Part shown: positions 9,686 through 18,753 of the stretch, one piece after another
How the letters are laid out: each line of letters opens with the position of its first letter
How positions within the stretch are numbered: position 1 is the first letter of the stretch
Assembly (NCBI RefSeq): GCF_001995095.2
Contig: NZ_MTSD02000002.1
Span: forward strand, 248,001-312,000
Source: Oceanospirillum linum
GTDB taxonomy: Bacteria > Pseudomonadota > Gammaproteobacteria > Pseudomonadales > Halomonadaceae
Direction of reading: 5' to 3'
DNA length: 64,000 nt
Notes under the pieces: model-generated
Databases searched by the model: none
The model's input: the letters and a program-made list of their open reading frames with translations, nothing else
What the model was told of the DNA's origin: nothing
Made by a program: the position numbers and the translations under genes

Positions 9686-10473
9686 CAGAACACCTTCTCT
9701 TTGTATTTAATCAGAGCCTGGTCTGCTGGCTTTCTGGGGACAGGCAGATCAGGCACCGCCTCTTTCAGGCGACCATTCACCCGGACAGACAGCCAGCCAT
9801 CCTGATTCAACACTCCCGACACAAGAGCGCCATCGTCACCCAACCGGGTAACAGTGGCATGAATATCGCCGGTTTGACTCTGGGTTGATACCCGAATCGC
9901 TAATTGAGGATAACGAATCAGCTGAGGAGAGCGCCCTCCGGGCGGTAAAAAATAGGTATCGCCACCTTGCCAGACAATAGCGCCGGATAAGGTTTCAGGT
10001 TTACCATCGACAAAGCTGAAACCTAGCCGGTTCACTGAAGCCGTACCGGATATCCAGGCTTTATTTTGTTTCAGAAAAGGGTTCAGTAGCAGGGGGTGAA
10101 TATGCCCCGACACCTGGCCTTTAAGGCCTGTCAGCCTCCAGTTTGGGGTTGCGGTAAGCTCCAGCTTTGTACCAGGGTGGCTCAATGCCAGTGAAAAAAA
10201 ACGACCATGGCTCAGCAAAGCAGGCAAACCAAGCTGCCAGTCAACCTTAAACTGAAGCAGCTGATCTTTATTGGAAATGGAAAGTACAGAGTGCCCGTTC
10301 CAGGCCGTTCCTCCAATGGATACCAGGGACAGTTCCTCAGGAAGCTTTAAAGATTTCTCTACATACCCCCAGGCCACTTTCGCCGGAAAGTTTGCGATTA
10401 GCCCTAAAAAGAAAGCTATGGGCAGAATAAATTTCACCCATTTCCTGGAAAAAAAAACGCCACGTTGACTCAT
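9685..10473 (-). CDS. gspN: Type II secretion system protein GspN
   Basis: GspN is an accessory inner-membrane T2SS protein of unclear function. The 262-residue product has an N-terminal membrane anchor (WVKFILPIAFFLGLIANFPA), a family-like GGTAWNGHS segment where GspN proteins have GTLW, and a long predominantly beta periplasmic domain. The ATG at 10473 has AAGGA five to six bases upstream; an earlier start would overlap dnaQ. It is the first gene of the gsp block and begins only 11 bases after the dnaQ stop. Confidence 0.85.
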   Translation of the reverse strand: MSQRGVFFSRKWVKFILPIAFFLGLIANFPAKVAWGYVEKSLKLPEELSLVSIGGTAWNGHSVLSISNKDQLLQFKVDWQLGLPALLSHGRFFSLALSHPGTKLELTATPNWRLTGLKGQVSGHIHPLLLNPFLKQNKAWISGTASVNRLGFSFVDGKPETLSGAIVWQGGDTYFLPPGGRSPQLIRYPQLAIRVSTQSQTGDIHATVTRLGDDGALVSGVLNQDGWLSVRVNGRLKEAVPDLPVPRKPADQALIKYKEKVF

Positions 10474-10484
10474 ACAATCCTTTT

Positions 10485-11198
10485 CTAGCTCAGTCGATCC
10501 CACAGGCCATCAATACTGGATATTTTCTCCTGGTGAGCCAACAGCTCATCGTCAGAAGCGGTGATAACGGGAAGTGGATTACGATTGGGGTTCAGGCGGT
10601 GAATAGCGGTCACATCAGAATGATCGTTACCATTTTCTTCACTTTCAGCCACCAGTTTCAGGTCGGTCTGACCACCGGTCATTCGCAGATAAACATCTGC
10701 AAGAATTTCAGCATCAAGCAATGCACCGTGCAGCTCACGATGGGAGTTATCGATATCGTACTTTTTGCACAGAGCATCCAGAGAATGGCGTGAGCCGGGA
10801 TGCATCTGGCGGGACATCACAAGGGTATCAAGGATCTGACAATGATCCTCCGTTTTACCATAGGTCGAGCCGGTCGCCTCATCCAACCACTTAAACTCGT
10901 GATCCATAAAGCCCACATCGAAAGGCGCGTTATGAATAACCAGTTGGCTGCCCCGGATAAAGTCAAAAAACTCCTGGGCAACTTTGGCAAATACCGGCTT
11001 ATCGCTCAGAAAGTCGAGAGAGATACCGTGTACTTCTTCCGCTTCAGCATCAATTTCCCGCTCAGGGTTAATGTACTGATGGTAAGTGCGGCCGGTAAAC
11101 TTACGGTTAATCAGCTCTACGCAACCAATTTCGATAATTCTATGGCCACGGGAAGCCTCAAGGCCTGTCGTTTCCGTATCCAGTACAACTTGTCTCAT
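10485..11198 (-). CDS. dnaQ: DNA polymerase III epsilon subunit (3'-5' proofreading exonuclease)
   Basis: Proofreading exonuclease of the replicative polymerase. The DEDDh residues are visible: D7 and E9 in VLDTETTGLE (Exo I), Asp in HNAPFDVGFMDHE (Exo II) and His plus Asp in HGALLDAEILADVYLRM (Exo III). The 237-residue length matches the family and the C-terminal region would bind the polymerase alpha subunit. In E. coli dnaQ is divergent from rnhA; here both are on the same strand with 126 bases between them, and dnaQ runs straight into the gsp operon. Confidence 0.97.
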   Translation of the reverse strand: MRQVVLDTETTGLEASRGHRIIEIGCVELINRKFTGRTYHQYINPEREIDAEAEEVHGISLDFLSDKPVFAKVAQEFFDFIRGSQLVIHNAPFDVGFMDHEFKWLDEATGSTYGKTEDHCQILDTLVMSRQMHPGSRHSLDALCKKYDIDNSHRELHGALLDAEILADVYLRMTGGQTDLKLVAESEENGNDHSDVTAIHRLNPNRNPLPVITASDDELLAHQEKISSIDGLWDRLS

Positions 11199-11254
11199 GG
11201 AACTGTCTTCTCACGATGTGTTAAAACAAAAACGCAGAATCATAGCAGGGCGAA

Positions 11255-11282
11255 AATATAATGGAACGGGTTCTGTCATCAA
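11255..11282 (-). promoter_or_regulatory. Candidate sigma-70 promoter for dnaQ
   Basis: On the minus strand a TTGATG box (11277-11282) and a TATATT box (11255-11260) are separated by 16 bases, about 55 bases before the dnaQ ATG. Five of six -10 positions and four of six -35 positions match consensus. It could also serve the downstream gsp genes. Called by eye only. Confidence 0.4.
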
Positions 11283-11324
11283 ATCCCGGCTGGCTATTTA
11301 TCAAACCCCGACTGGCCACTCATT

Positions 11325-11774
11325 TTACTGCCCTGTTAGCAACTCTGCTATCGCTTCATTAGCCAGCTCATCTGCGCGCTCATTATCCGGATGACCAGCA
11401 TGCCCTTTCACCCAGGACCATGTCACTTTATGCTGCCCGACAGCGGCATCAAGCCGTTGCCAAAGATCCTGATTCTTAACCGGCTTCTTATCAGCTGTTT
11501 TCCAGCCTCGCTTTTTCCAGTTGTGGATCCACTGGGTGATACCCTGTCGCAGATACTGAGAGTCGGTTGTCAGCTCAACCTCACATGGACGCTTCAGTAG
11601 CTCTAAGGCCTGAATAGCCGCCATCAACTCCATACGATTATTCGTTGTTTCTTTTTCAGAGCCTTTAATCTCTTTTTTTGCATCGCCATAGTAGAGTATC
11701 GCCCCCCAGCCGCCCGGGCCGGGGTTTCCTTTACAACCACCATCGGTAAATATGCGCACCAACTGGTTACTCAA
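11325..11774 (-). CDS. rnhA: Ribonuclease HI
   Basis: Degrades the RNA strand of RNA-DNA hybrids such as R-loops and Okazaki primers. The 149-residue protein shows the catalytic carboxylates in [16 protein letters not shown] (Asp), [13 protein letters not shown] (Glu) and LTTDSQYL (Asp), the basic protrusion [12 protein letters not shown], the active-site loop [17 protein letters not shown] (His and Asp), and normal family length. It sits between dnaQ and a YafS-type methyltransferase, the same neighbourhood as in enteric bacteria. Confidence 0.97.
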   Translation of the reverse strand: MSNQLVRIFTDGGCKGNPGPGGWGAILYYGDAKKEIKGSEKETTNNRMELMAAIQALELLKRPCEVELTTDSQYLRQGITQWIHNWKKRGWKTADKKPVKNQDLWQRLDAAVGQHKVTWSWVKGHAGHPDNERADELANEAIAELLTGQ

Positions 11775-11954
11775 AACAACCTCTCATAAATCCACAATCC
11801 CTTTATCAGGGAGTATGTAAATCATCCGAAACACCCTGATGCTTCAGCCAGAAGCGGTGGATTCTAGCAGAAAGTAAACGACCAAAGCGGATAAAATCCC
11901 ACCTTAGCCAGATGAAACAGGCCGGTCAGCCAGCACTGTCGAGCGACCGGATGA

Positions 11955-12752
11955 TTAACTCTTGTTGTCCGGACGACGCAATCTCATTCGCCCCATCCCT
12001 TTATTTGATGCTGGCGAGACAACACCGGGAATAAACTGTTTCTGCTGCCAGGGCTTACGCACCGGCGTTGAACAACCGACTTCTTTTTTAGCCCAAACGA
12101 TATAAGCAGCCCCAAAACGATCAAGCATACCAGCAGACTCCAGCCAGCGGCTTTTTTCCAGCCAGCTGCGACTATTAACCGCAGGGCGGCACATAACGGT
12201 TTCAACATCCTCAATACGATAATCGAGCAATGTCAGCCAATCATTCAACCGGCTCAGGCCGATAAACCGCCCTCCCCAGGGAACTCTCCGTCGGGGGTGT
12301 ACAAAACGGCAGGCTCCCCAGCTACTTAACGGGTTAAACCCCACAATGACCAGATGCCCCTTATGCTGGGTTACCCGGGCAGCTTCCCGCAGAACAAGAT
12401 GCGGCGTTTCGACAAAATCAAGCAGATGATGCAGCAAAACCACATCAATACTGTCATCAGGAAGGGGCAAAGCATCGGGCTGAGAGACCAAAACAGAGCC
12501 CCCGGCGTCAGTCACTAACCTCGGACTCCAGACCATCGGATGCTTAATAGGGCTCAGATGTTCGAGACTGACATGGGGTGACACACCCAAGTTAAGGAAG
12601 TGGTAGCCAAATGTTTTTGCTAAAAAAGGCTCCAGCCGTGCAGACTCCGCCTCGAAAAGCTCGCGCCCCAGCGGCTGCCGCCACCAAAGTTCCAGTGCTT
12701 CTGAGAAAGCTGAAAGAGTTCTTTTGTCTTGTCTAAAACCAGCAAATTTCAC
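11955..12752 (-). CDS. YafS-like class I SAM-dependent methyltransferase
   Basis: Predicted small-molecule or protein methyltransferase of the YafS family; the substrate is not known. The protein (about 265 residues) has a methyltransferase_11-type core: FLNLGVSPH in place of the usual glycine-rich SAM loop, DALPLPDDSIDVVLLHHLLDFVETPHLVLREAARV, and GHLVIVGFNPLSSWG. The first motif is not a canonical GxGxG, as in other YafS proteins. Two GTG starts are possible (12752 and 12764); the inner one has GGGAG five bases upstream. The yafS-gloB-mltD neighbourhood agrees with E. coli. Confidence 0.8.
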   Translation of the reverse strand: MKFAGFRQDKRTLSAFSEALELWWRQPLGRELFEAESARLEPFLAKTFGYHFLNLGVSPHVSLEHLSPIKHPMVWSPRLVTDAGGSVLVSQPDALPLPDDSIDVVLLHHLLDFVETPHLVLREAARVTQHKGHLVIVGFNPLSSWGACRFVHPRRRVPWGGRFIGLSRLNDWLTLLDYRIEDVETVMCRPAVNSRSWLEKSRWLESAGMLDRFGAAYIVWAKKEVGCSTPVRKPWQQKQFIPGVVSPASNKGMGRMRLRRPDNKS

Positions 12753-13080
12753 ATCAACTCCCACATGACGAACTTATCTTCTGAATACCACTGTAAAATC
12801 TGATCATCGCTTTTAAATCAAAAGCATCCGCCAGCTCACTCCCTTCGACGTGATGAAGCCTTAGCGGAGTAGATCTCATTGAATACTGGCAGGCACAACA
12901 GATACCCGCATATTGAAATAACAGCTTTTTCTGAGTCATTATGTTAGAAAATAGCGGGCTCGCTTCTACATTTGGGCACTATACGCTCTACTTGCCTGTA
13001 TGCACATGGCCGATCAGGCAGGCACTGGCCACATAACAATCTCGTGTCACTGGGCAAAATAATTATCAGGAAAGCGCATT
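12753..13080. other. Divergent intergenic region between yafS-like gene and gloB
   Basis: About 330 bases between divergent genes, expected to hold both promoters. I could not assign convincing -35/-10 pairs. Two overlapping inverted repeats are visible between 12993 and 13033: TGCCTG (12993-12998) with CAGGCA (13015-13020), and TGGCC with GGCCA flanking it. A 61-codon minus-strand reading frame here has no ribosome site and no family features. The gloB Shine-Dalgarno AGGAAA lies at the right end. Confidence 0.5.
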
Positions 13081-13842
13081 ATGCTAAAGATTAAACCGAT
13101 TCCGGCATTCAACGATAACTATATTTGGCTGCTGACCAACAATAAATCTGAAGCCTGGGTCGTTGATCCCGGCGACGCCCTTCCGGTAATAGACCACCTG
13201 AACGATGAAAAGCTCCGGTTAAAAGGAATTCTGATAACCCACCATCATAAGGACCACACCGGCGGCGTTAACCAACTGAAGCAGACCTATGACGTACAGG
13301 CGTACGGTGCTGATGTAGCGCACTGCACAGACAAGGTGTTGGGTGAAGATGAAACGCTTGATGTACTGGGAAGCTGCTTCAGGACTCTGTCTATACCCGG
13401 GCACACTCTGGATCATGTTGGTTTTTACTCAGAGGAAGAGCAGGTGCTGTTCTGTGGTGACACACTGTTTTTCGCCGGTTGTGGCAGGATCTTTGAAGGC
13501 ACACCGGAACAGATGTACACGTCACTGATGAAACTCGCGGCACTTCCTGATGAAACCCTGGTTTACCCTACCCATGAGTACACTCAGGCTAACCTGAAAT
13601 TTGCGGCTGCAGTGGAGCCGGACAGCCCCTATGTACTCAAAGCCAGCCGCGAAGCAGATCGGGTTCGTAACAGTAATTTACCGACGTTACCCACGACAAT
13701 TGGCGATGAAAAATGTCATAATCCGTTCCTCAGAAGTCACCAGCCCCCGGTTATCGCTGCTGCCACAGAGCAATCGGGCACATTAGTTGTTGATCCTGTT
13801 AAAGTTTTTACGGCTATCCGCCAGTGGAAAAACTGTTTTTAA
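13081..13842 (+). CDS. gloB: Hydroxyacylglutathione hydrolase (glyoxalase II)
   Basis: Zinc metallo-beta-lactamase-fold enzyme that hydrolyses S-lactoylglutathione to lactate and glutathione, the second step of methylglyoxal detoxification. The metal-binding motif THHHKDHTGG is at about residue 56, followed by PGHTLDH, CGDTLFFAGCGR and the C-terminal glyoxalase II signature PTHEYTQANLKFA. Length of 253 residues is typical. AGGAAA lies upstream of the ATG. It is followed after 30 bases by mltD, an association shared with E. coli. Confidence 0.97.
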   Translation: MLKIKPIPAFNDNYIWLLTNNKSEAWVVDPGDALPVIDHLNDEKLRLKGILITHHHKDHTGGVNQLKQTYDVQAYGADVAHCTDKVLGEDETLDVLGSCFRTLSIPGHTLDHVGFYSEEEQVLFCGDTLFFAGCGRIFEGTPEQMYTSLMKLAALPDETLVYPTHEYTQANLKFAAAVEPDSPYVLKASREADRVRNSNLPTLPTTIGDEKCHNPFLRSHQPPVIAAATEQSGTLVVDPVKVFTAIRQWKNCF

Positions 13843-13872
13843 TCAGGACCGAACTTAGTACCCATAAAATCT

Positions 13873-15552
13873 ATGATAGTCACCAAAATCAAAAAAGCCG
13901 GTATTTGCCTCTTACCCTTCACCTTTTCATTGGCATTAACCGGCTGCATCAATACCAAACCTACATCTGAACAATCGGCCACCCGTTCTGCAGTGGCCCC
14001 GGCAGATGAACATTTTATTTCACTGAATACCTATCGTGCCCAGAGTGAACAGACAATTCAGGATCTCGGTCTCTCCCATACCGACATCGAAAGCCCGGGA
14101 ACCGAATGGCGCTCATGGGATAACCCTTCTCTTCCTGAGTTTAACCTCTGGGATCGTCTGCTGCAGAGTTTCAAACTGGACCTCGAGATCGACAACCCGC
14201 GTATCGCTGCACAGCTAAACTGGTATAAGCGCCATCCTCATTATCTTGAGCGTGTATTTACCCGTGCTGAGCGTTATATGTTCCACGTTGTTAAAGAGGT
14301 AGAAGCCCGCAACCTGCCCGGTGAATTAGCATTACTGCCGATTGTTGAGAGTGCTTACGACCCCTTCGCATACTCCCACGGACGCGCATCCGGCATGTGG
14401 CAGTTTATCCCGTCAACGGCTCGCTATTTCGGCATCAAAAATGACTGGTGGTATGACGGGCGTCGTGATGTACTGGACTCCACTGATGCGGCTCTGACCT
14501 ACCTTGATCGTCTGGCAAGGCGCTTCGATGGCGACTGGATGCATGCTCTGGCAGCCTACAACTCAGGTGGAGGCACAGTAAATAAAGCCATTCGAAAGAA
14601 CCGTGAAGCCGGCAAACCGACACACTATTGGGCATTGAGGCTTCCTGCTGAAACGAAAGCATATGTTCCCAAGCTGATCGCATTGGCGAAGCTTGTGAAA
14701 CATGCTGAAGAATACGGCATCAAGCTGCGTCATATACCTAATGAACCCTACTTTGCGGCAGTAAATACCGAAGCCCAGATCGATCTGGCTCAGGCGGCAA
14801 AAATGGCCGATATTACCATCAATGAACTGTACCTGCTGAACCCTGGATACAGCCAATGGGCAACCTCACCAAATGGCCCCCACCGCCTGCTGGTGCCAGT
14901 TGAGAATACAGATACTTTCAAAGAAAACCTGTCCAAGGTTCCTCCGCAAAAACGGATCGCCTGGCAACGCTACAAGGTTGAGTCCGGCGACAGCCTAATT
15001 AGTATCGCTAAACGTTTCCGTACCACACCGGCTCTGATTCGTGATGCCAATCAGATACGCGGCAACTCTATTCGGGCTGGCAGCCGATTGCTGATCCCCA
15101 TTCCCAAAGCCAATGCCAGCCATTATGCGCTGAGCTCGAGTCAGCGGCTAAAGCGTAAACAGAGCTATGACCGCAGCAATACCGGCGGCAATAAAATCGT
15201 CCACTATGTCCAGTCCGGTGATAGTTTTTGGCTATTATCCCGCAAGCATAAGGTCAGTATTCGTGAGCTCGCGCGCTGGAACGGTATGGCACCCAATGAC
15301 CCTCTGATGCCCGGAAAGAAACTGGTGATCTGGTCAAAAGCAGACCAGGCGGTGAGCAACGATGCAAAGAATCGTAAAATTATCCGCCGTGTAGGCTATA
15401 AAGTGCGCCGTGGTGACTCTCTGGCAAGAATCGCCGGTAAATTTAACGTCAGCGTAAACCAGATTGTCAGCTGGAATAAGATTGATAAACGCAAGTATCT
15501 GCAACCCGGTCAAAGCCTGACCTTGTATGTCGATGTCACCCGCAGCCATTAA
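13873..15552 (+). CDS. mltD: Membrane-bound lytic murein transglycosylase D with three LysM repeats
   Basis: Lipoprotein that cleaves peptidoglycan glycan strands to 1,6-anhydromuropeptides. A lipobox LTGC is at residues 22-25. The SLT domain includes LPIVESAYDPFAYSHGRASG (catalytic Glu), MWQFIPSTARYFGI and LAAYNSGGGTVNKAI. Three LysM repeats follow: YKVESGDSLISIAKRF (about 374), VHYVQSGDSFWLLSRKH (about 441) and YKVRRGDSLARIAGKF (about 511), for peptidoglycan binding. At 559 residues it is slightly longer than the two-LysM E. coli enzyme. A strong terminator follows. Confidence 0.95.
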   Translation: MIVTKIKKAGICLLPFTFSLALTGCINTKPTSEQSATRSAVAPADEHFISLNTYRAQSEQTIQDLGLSHTDIESPGTEWRSWDNPSLPEFNLWDRLLQSFKLDLEIDNPRIAAQLNWYKRHPHYLERVFTRAERYMFHVVKEVEARNLPGELALLPIVESAYDPFAYSHGRASGMWQFIPSTARYFGIKNDWWYDGRRDVLDSTDAALTYLDRLARRFDGDWMHALAAYNSGGGTVNKAIRKNREAGKPTHYWALRLPAETKAYVPKLIALAKLVKHAEEYGIKLRHIPNEPYFAAVNTEAQIDLAQAAKMADITINELYLLNPGYSQWATSPNGPHRLLVPVENTDTFKENLSKVPPQKRIAWQRYKVESGDSLISIAKRFRTTPALIRDANQIRGNSIRAGSRLLIPIPKANASHYALSSSQRLKRKQSYDRSNTGGNKIVHYVQSGDSFWLLSRKHKVSIRELARWNGMAPNDPLMPGKKLVIWSKADQAVSNDAKNRKIIRRVGYKVRRGDSLARIAGKFNVSVNQIVSWNKIDKRKYLQPGQSLTLYVDVTRSH

Positions 15553-15614
15553 TTGAACTCGTCATATATCTTTCGGTCTTAATTATCAGAACGGATCATT
15601 GAGATTCTGAAGAC

Positions 15615-15644
15615 AAAAAAGGGGGTGCTGCGCACCCCTTTTTT
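15615..15644 (+). terminator. Rho-independent terminator after mltD
   Basis: A GGGGTGC/GCACCCC stem with a three-base loop, flanked by six A on the left and six T on the right, lies 62 bases after the mltD stop. It separates gloB-mltD from yejA. Confidence 0.9.
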
Positions 15645-15739
15645 GTTGCCTATCCCGATAAGATCCGTATTCTCTGACATAGACAATTTATTCGTAGCCT
15701 ATTGAAGAATATAAGAAAATTTGGCAGGAGCCTTCTATT

Positions 15740-17572
15740 ATGCTGAACGCCCTTAAGCAGACGACCTTCATCAGCCGCCGAACGCCAATCAGGCAACTCA
15801 CCTGTACCGCTTTCACCTGGCTTGCACTGACCACTTCAGCGCTCTCTTTTGCCGCATCGCCACAGCATGGTATCGCGATGCACGGCGATCTTAAGTATCC
15901 ATCGGACTTTAGCCACTTTGATTATGTCAACCCATCAGCCCCCAAAGGCGGTGCATTCAGGCAGGCGGCAGTAGGTACCTTTGACTCCCTGAACCCTTTT
16001 ATTATCAAAGGGGTACCGGCAGCCGGTATAGGGCTTATCTACGATACCCTGATGGAGTCTTCCGCTGATGAACCTTTCTCTCAATACGGTCTGCTGGCTG
16101 AAAGTGTCATTAGGGCAGAGGATAATAGCTGGGTAGAGTTTACGTTACGGCCCAGCGCTCGCTTTCATGACGGCAAACCCGTAACGCCAGAAGATGTTAT
16201 TTTCACCTTCAACACACTAAGAGAAAAAGGTCGCCCTTTTTATCGGGCCTATTACGCTGACATTAGCAATATCGTAAAAACAGGAGAACATTCCGTCCGC
16301 TTCAACTTTAAGTCCACTGAGAACCGTGAGTTGCCTCTGATTATTGGTCAGGTTCCTGTGTTACCAAAACATTACTGGCAGGATAAAGACTTCACTAAAA
16401 CAACCTTGACGCCACCTGTGGGTTCCGGCCCCTATAAAATCGCCAAAGTTGATAGCGGACGCTCGATCCATTATCAGCGGGATAGCAATTACTGGGGGAG
16501 AAATCTGCCTATCAACCAAGGACGCCATAACTTCGATCTGATGGCATTTGAATATTATCGTGACAGTACGGTTGCCCTTGAAGCATTTAAGTCAGGCGAT
16601 CTTAATTTCCGCCGTGAGAACAGTTCAAAATTCTGGGCAACATCTTACGACTCCCCTGCCCTCAGCGAAGGCCGTATTATCAAAGAGAGTATCGCCCACA
16701 AAAACCCCACAGGCATGCAGGCATTTATTTTCAATCTGCGCCGGAATAAGTTTCAGGATATCAGGGTTCGAAAAGCACTCAACCTCGCTTTCGACTTTGA
16801 ATGGACAAATCAGAATCTTTTCTACGGAGCCTATAGCCGGACAGAGAGCTATTTCTCAAACTCTGAACTTGCCGCTAAAGGCCTGCCATCTTCTGAAGAG
16901 AAAGCACTTCTTGAACCCTATAAAGATCAATTGCCTGCCGAAGTCTTTACAAGGGAATTTACCCTTAATAAAACCAAGGGCGACGGTAATACCCGAAATG
17001 AACTACGCCAGGCCTCACGTCTACTGAAACAGGCCGGCTGGACGGTAAGAGATGGTAAACGGGTCGATCAGAACGGTGACCCCGTCGTTATAGAGATGCT
17101 GCTCTATGACTCAACCTTCGAGCGTGTCGTGCACCCTTACAAGAAAAACCTTGAGCGCTTAGGTATTACACTCAACACTCGGATTGTTGATACGACCCAA
17201 TATATCAACCGGGTCCGTGGTTTCGATTTTGATATGATCGTCTATAGCATCGGGCAATCGAACTCTCCGGGCAATGAGCAAAGAGAGTTTTGGCACTCAG
17301 AGTATGCGGACAAACAAAATGCCAGTAATGTCATCGGCATCAAAAGCCCGGTGGTTGACGCATTAGTTGAGGCTGTCATTACGGCAAAAGATCGTCCGGC
17401 ACTGGTCACCGCAACCCGGGCACTGGACAGGGTTCTGCTGTGGGGACATTATGTTGTCCCTCACTGGGGAATTACTCAGTATCGCGTCGCTTACGATCAT
17501 AAAATCATGCACCCTGCAGTGACACCCCCCTACCAGCTGGCAACAGATACCTGGTGGCACCAGAAGAAGTAA
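15740..17572 (+). CDS. yejA: YejA-type periplasmic peptide-binding protein (ABC importer)
   Basis: Family 5 extracellular solute-binding protein; the E. coli homologue delivers microcin C-like peptides to YejBEF. The 610-residue precursor has an N-terminal export signal (TCTAFTWLALTTSALSFAAS) and the YejA landmarks GIAMHGDLKYPSDFSHFDYV, APKGGAFRQAAVGTFDSLNP and a C-terminal HWGITQYRVAYDHK. GGAG lies upstream of the ATG. It heads a yejA-B-E-F operon; an intergenic hairpin separates it from yejB. Confidence 0.92.
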   Translation: MLNALKQTTFISRRTPIRQLTCTAFTWLALTTSALSFAASPQHGIAMHGDLKYPSDFSHFDYVNPSAPKGGAFRQAAVGTFDSLNPFIIKGVPAAGIGLIYDTLMESSADEPFSQYGLLAESVIRAEDNSWVEFTLRPSARFHDGKPVTPEDVIFTFNTLREKGRPFYRAYYADISNIVKTGEHSVRFNFKSTENRELPLIIGQVPVLPKHYWQDKDFTKTTLTPPVGSGPYKIAKVDSGRSIHYQRDSNYWGRNLPINQGRHNFDLMAFEYYRDSTVALEAFKSGDLNFRRENSSKFWATSYDSPALSEGRIIKESIAHKNPTGMQAFIFNLRRNKFQDIRVRKALNLAFDFEWTNQNLFYGAYSRTESYFSNSELAAKGLPSSEEKALLEPYKDQLPAEVFTREFTLNKTKGDGNTRNELRQASRLLKQAGWTVRDGKRVDQNGDPVVIEMLLYDSTFERVVHPYKKNLERLGITLNTRIVDTTQYINRVRGFDFDMIVYSIGQSNSPGNEQREFWHSEYADKQNASNVIGIKSPVVDALVEAVITAKDRPALVTATRALDRVLLWGHYVVPHWGITQYRVAYDHKIMHPAVTPPYQLATDTWWHQKK

Positions 17573-17585
17573 TCCGGTAATCAGA

Positions 17586-17626
17586 GCACCTTGCCGTCAG
17601 CCGCTGACGAGTACCCGGCAAGGTGC
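17586..17626 (+). promoter_or_regulatory. Intercistronic stem-loop between yejA and yejB
   Basis: A perfect 11-bp inverted repeat, GCACCTTGCCG at 17586-17596 and CGGCAAGGTGC at 17616-17626, encloses a loop that contains a small TCAG/CTGA hairpin. There is no T run after it, so it is unlikely to be a simple terminator. Stem-loops in this position often stabilise the binding-protein message relative to the downstream permease genes; that role is inferred here. Confidence 0.7.
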
Positions 17627-17666
17627 AATCCTATTGATCCATAACAGCACCTGATTAGGAAATCCC

Positions 17667-18752
17667 ATGTGGAGCTATATCACCCGTCGCCTGCTGCTAA
17701 TGATTCCAACACTTTTTGGCATTATGCTGCTCAATTTTATTATTGTTCAGGCTGCCCCTGGTGGGCCTGTGGAGCAGGTACTGGCTCAGCTGGACGGCAT
17801 GGACAGTCAGTCGAGTACGCGCATCGGCTCTGGAGAGCAAACGGAACTCCAGTCCCAGAGTTCAAACTCTGACTACAGAGGGGCCCAGGGGGTCGACCCT
17901 GCTCTGATCAAAGAGATTGAACAACAATTTGGTTTTGATAAACCTGCCCACGAACGATTTTTCCAGATGATAACCCAATATCTGACCTTTGACTTTGGTG
18001 ATAGTTTTTTTCGGGATAAACCTGTTCTGGATCTGATATTGGAAAAAATGCCGGTTTCCATCTCCCTTGGTCTCTGGACAACCCTGATTGTATACGGTGT
18101 ATCTATTCCGCTGGGTATCCGCAAAGCTTTGCAGCATGGCTCTCCCTTCGATGTCTGGTCCTCAAGCATCATCATTGTGGGCTATGCGATTCCTAACTTC
18201 CTGTTTGCCATTCTATTAATTGTGGTATTTGCCGGAGGCAGTTATCTCGACTGGTTCCCTCTTCGGGGTCTGACCTCGGAAAACTTTGATCAGCTTCCCT
18301 GGTATCACCAGATCACGGATTATCTGTGGCATATCACCCTGCCAGTTCTCGCCTCGGTTATCTCAAGCTTTGCAACCCTGACCATGCTGACCAAAAATAG
18401 CTTTTTGGATGAAATTAATAAGCAGTATGTTATGACCGCCCGCGCCAAAGGAGCCTCCGAGAAACGCGTGCTGTACGGCCATATCTTCCGCAATGCCATG
18501 CTGCTGATTATAGCCGGTATGCCTGCTGCGCTGATTGGCATCTTTTTCTCCAGCTCCCTGCTGATTGAAGTCATCTTTTCCCTGGATGGTCTTGGTCTGC
18601 TTGGGTTCGAGGCTGTTATGCAACGGGATTATCCGGTTATCTTCGGCACACTCTATATATTTACCCTGATCGGCCTCCTGCTGAAGCTGATCAGTGACAT
18701 CACCTACATTATGGTAGACCCGAGAATCAGCTTTGAAGGACAGAATCGCTGA
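17667..18752 (+). CDS. yejB: YejB-type ABC peptide importer permease
   Basis: Inner-membrane permease of the oligopeptide (OppB/DppB) class. The 361-residue protein begins with the family N-terminal helix ([20 protein letters not shown]), has a long hydrophilic insert after it (residues about 45-95) as in E. coli YejB, further helices, and the EAA loop for ATPase contact ([20 protein letters not shown]). AGGAAA lies before the ATG. The stop is one base from the yejE start. Confidence 0.95.
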   Translation: MWSYITRRLLLMIPTLFGIMLLNFIIVQAAPGGPVEQVLAQLDGMDSQSSTRIGSGEQTELQSQSSNSDYRGAQGVDPALIKEIEQQFGFDKPAHERFFQMITQYLTFDFGDSFFRDKPVLDLILEKMPVSISLGLWTTLIVYGVSIPLGIRKALQHGSPFDVWSSSIIIVGYAIPNFLFAILLIVVFAGGSYLDWFPLRGLTSENFDQLPWYHQITDYLWHITLPVLASVISSFATLTMLTKNSFLDEINKQYVMTARAKGASEKRVLYGHIFRNAMLLIIAGMPAALIGIFFSSSLLIEVIFSLDGLGLLGFEAVMQRDYPVIFGTLYIFTLIGLLLKLISDITYIMVDPRISFEGQNR

Positions 18753-18753
18753 T

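Noticed and set aside
12754-12939. A 61-codon minus-strand frame upstream of the yafS-like gene
   Set aside because: No Shine-Dalgarno sequence, overlaps the downstream start, and occupies the expected promoter region.
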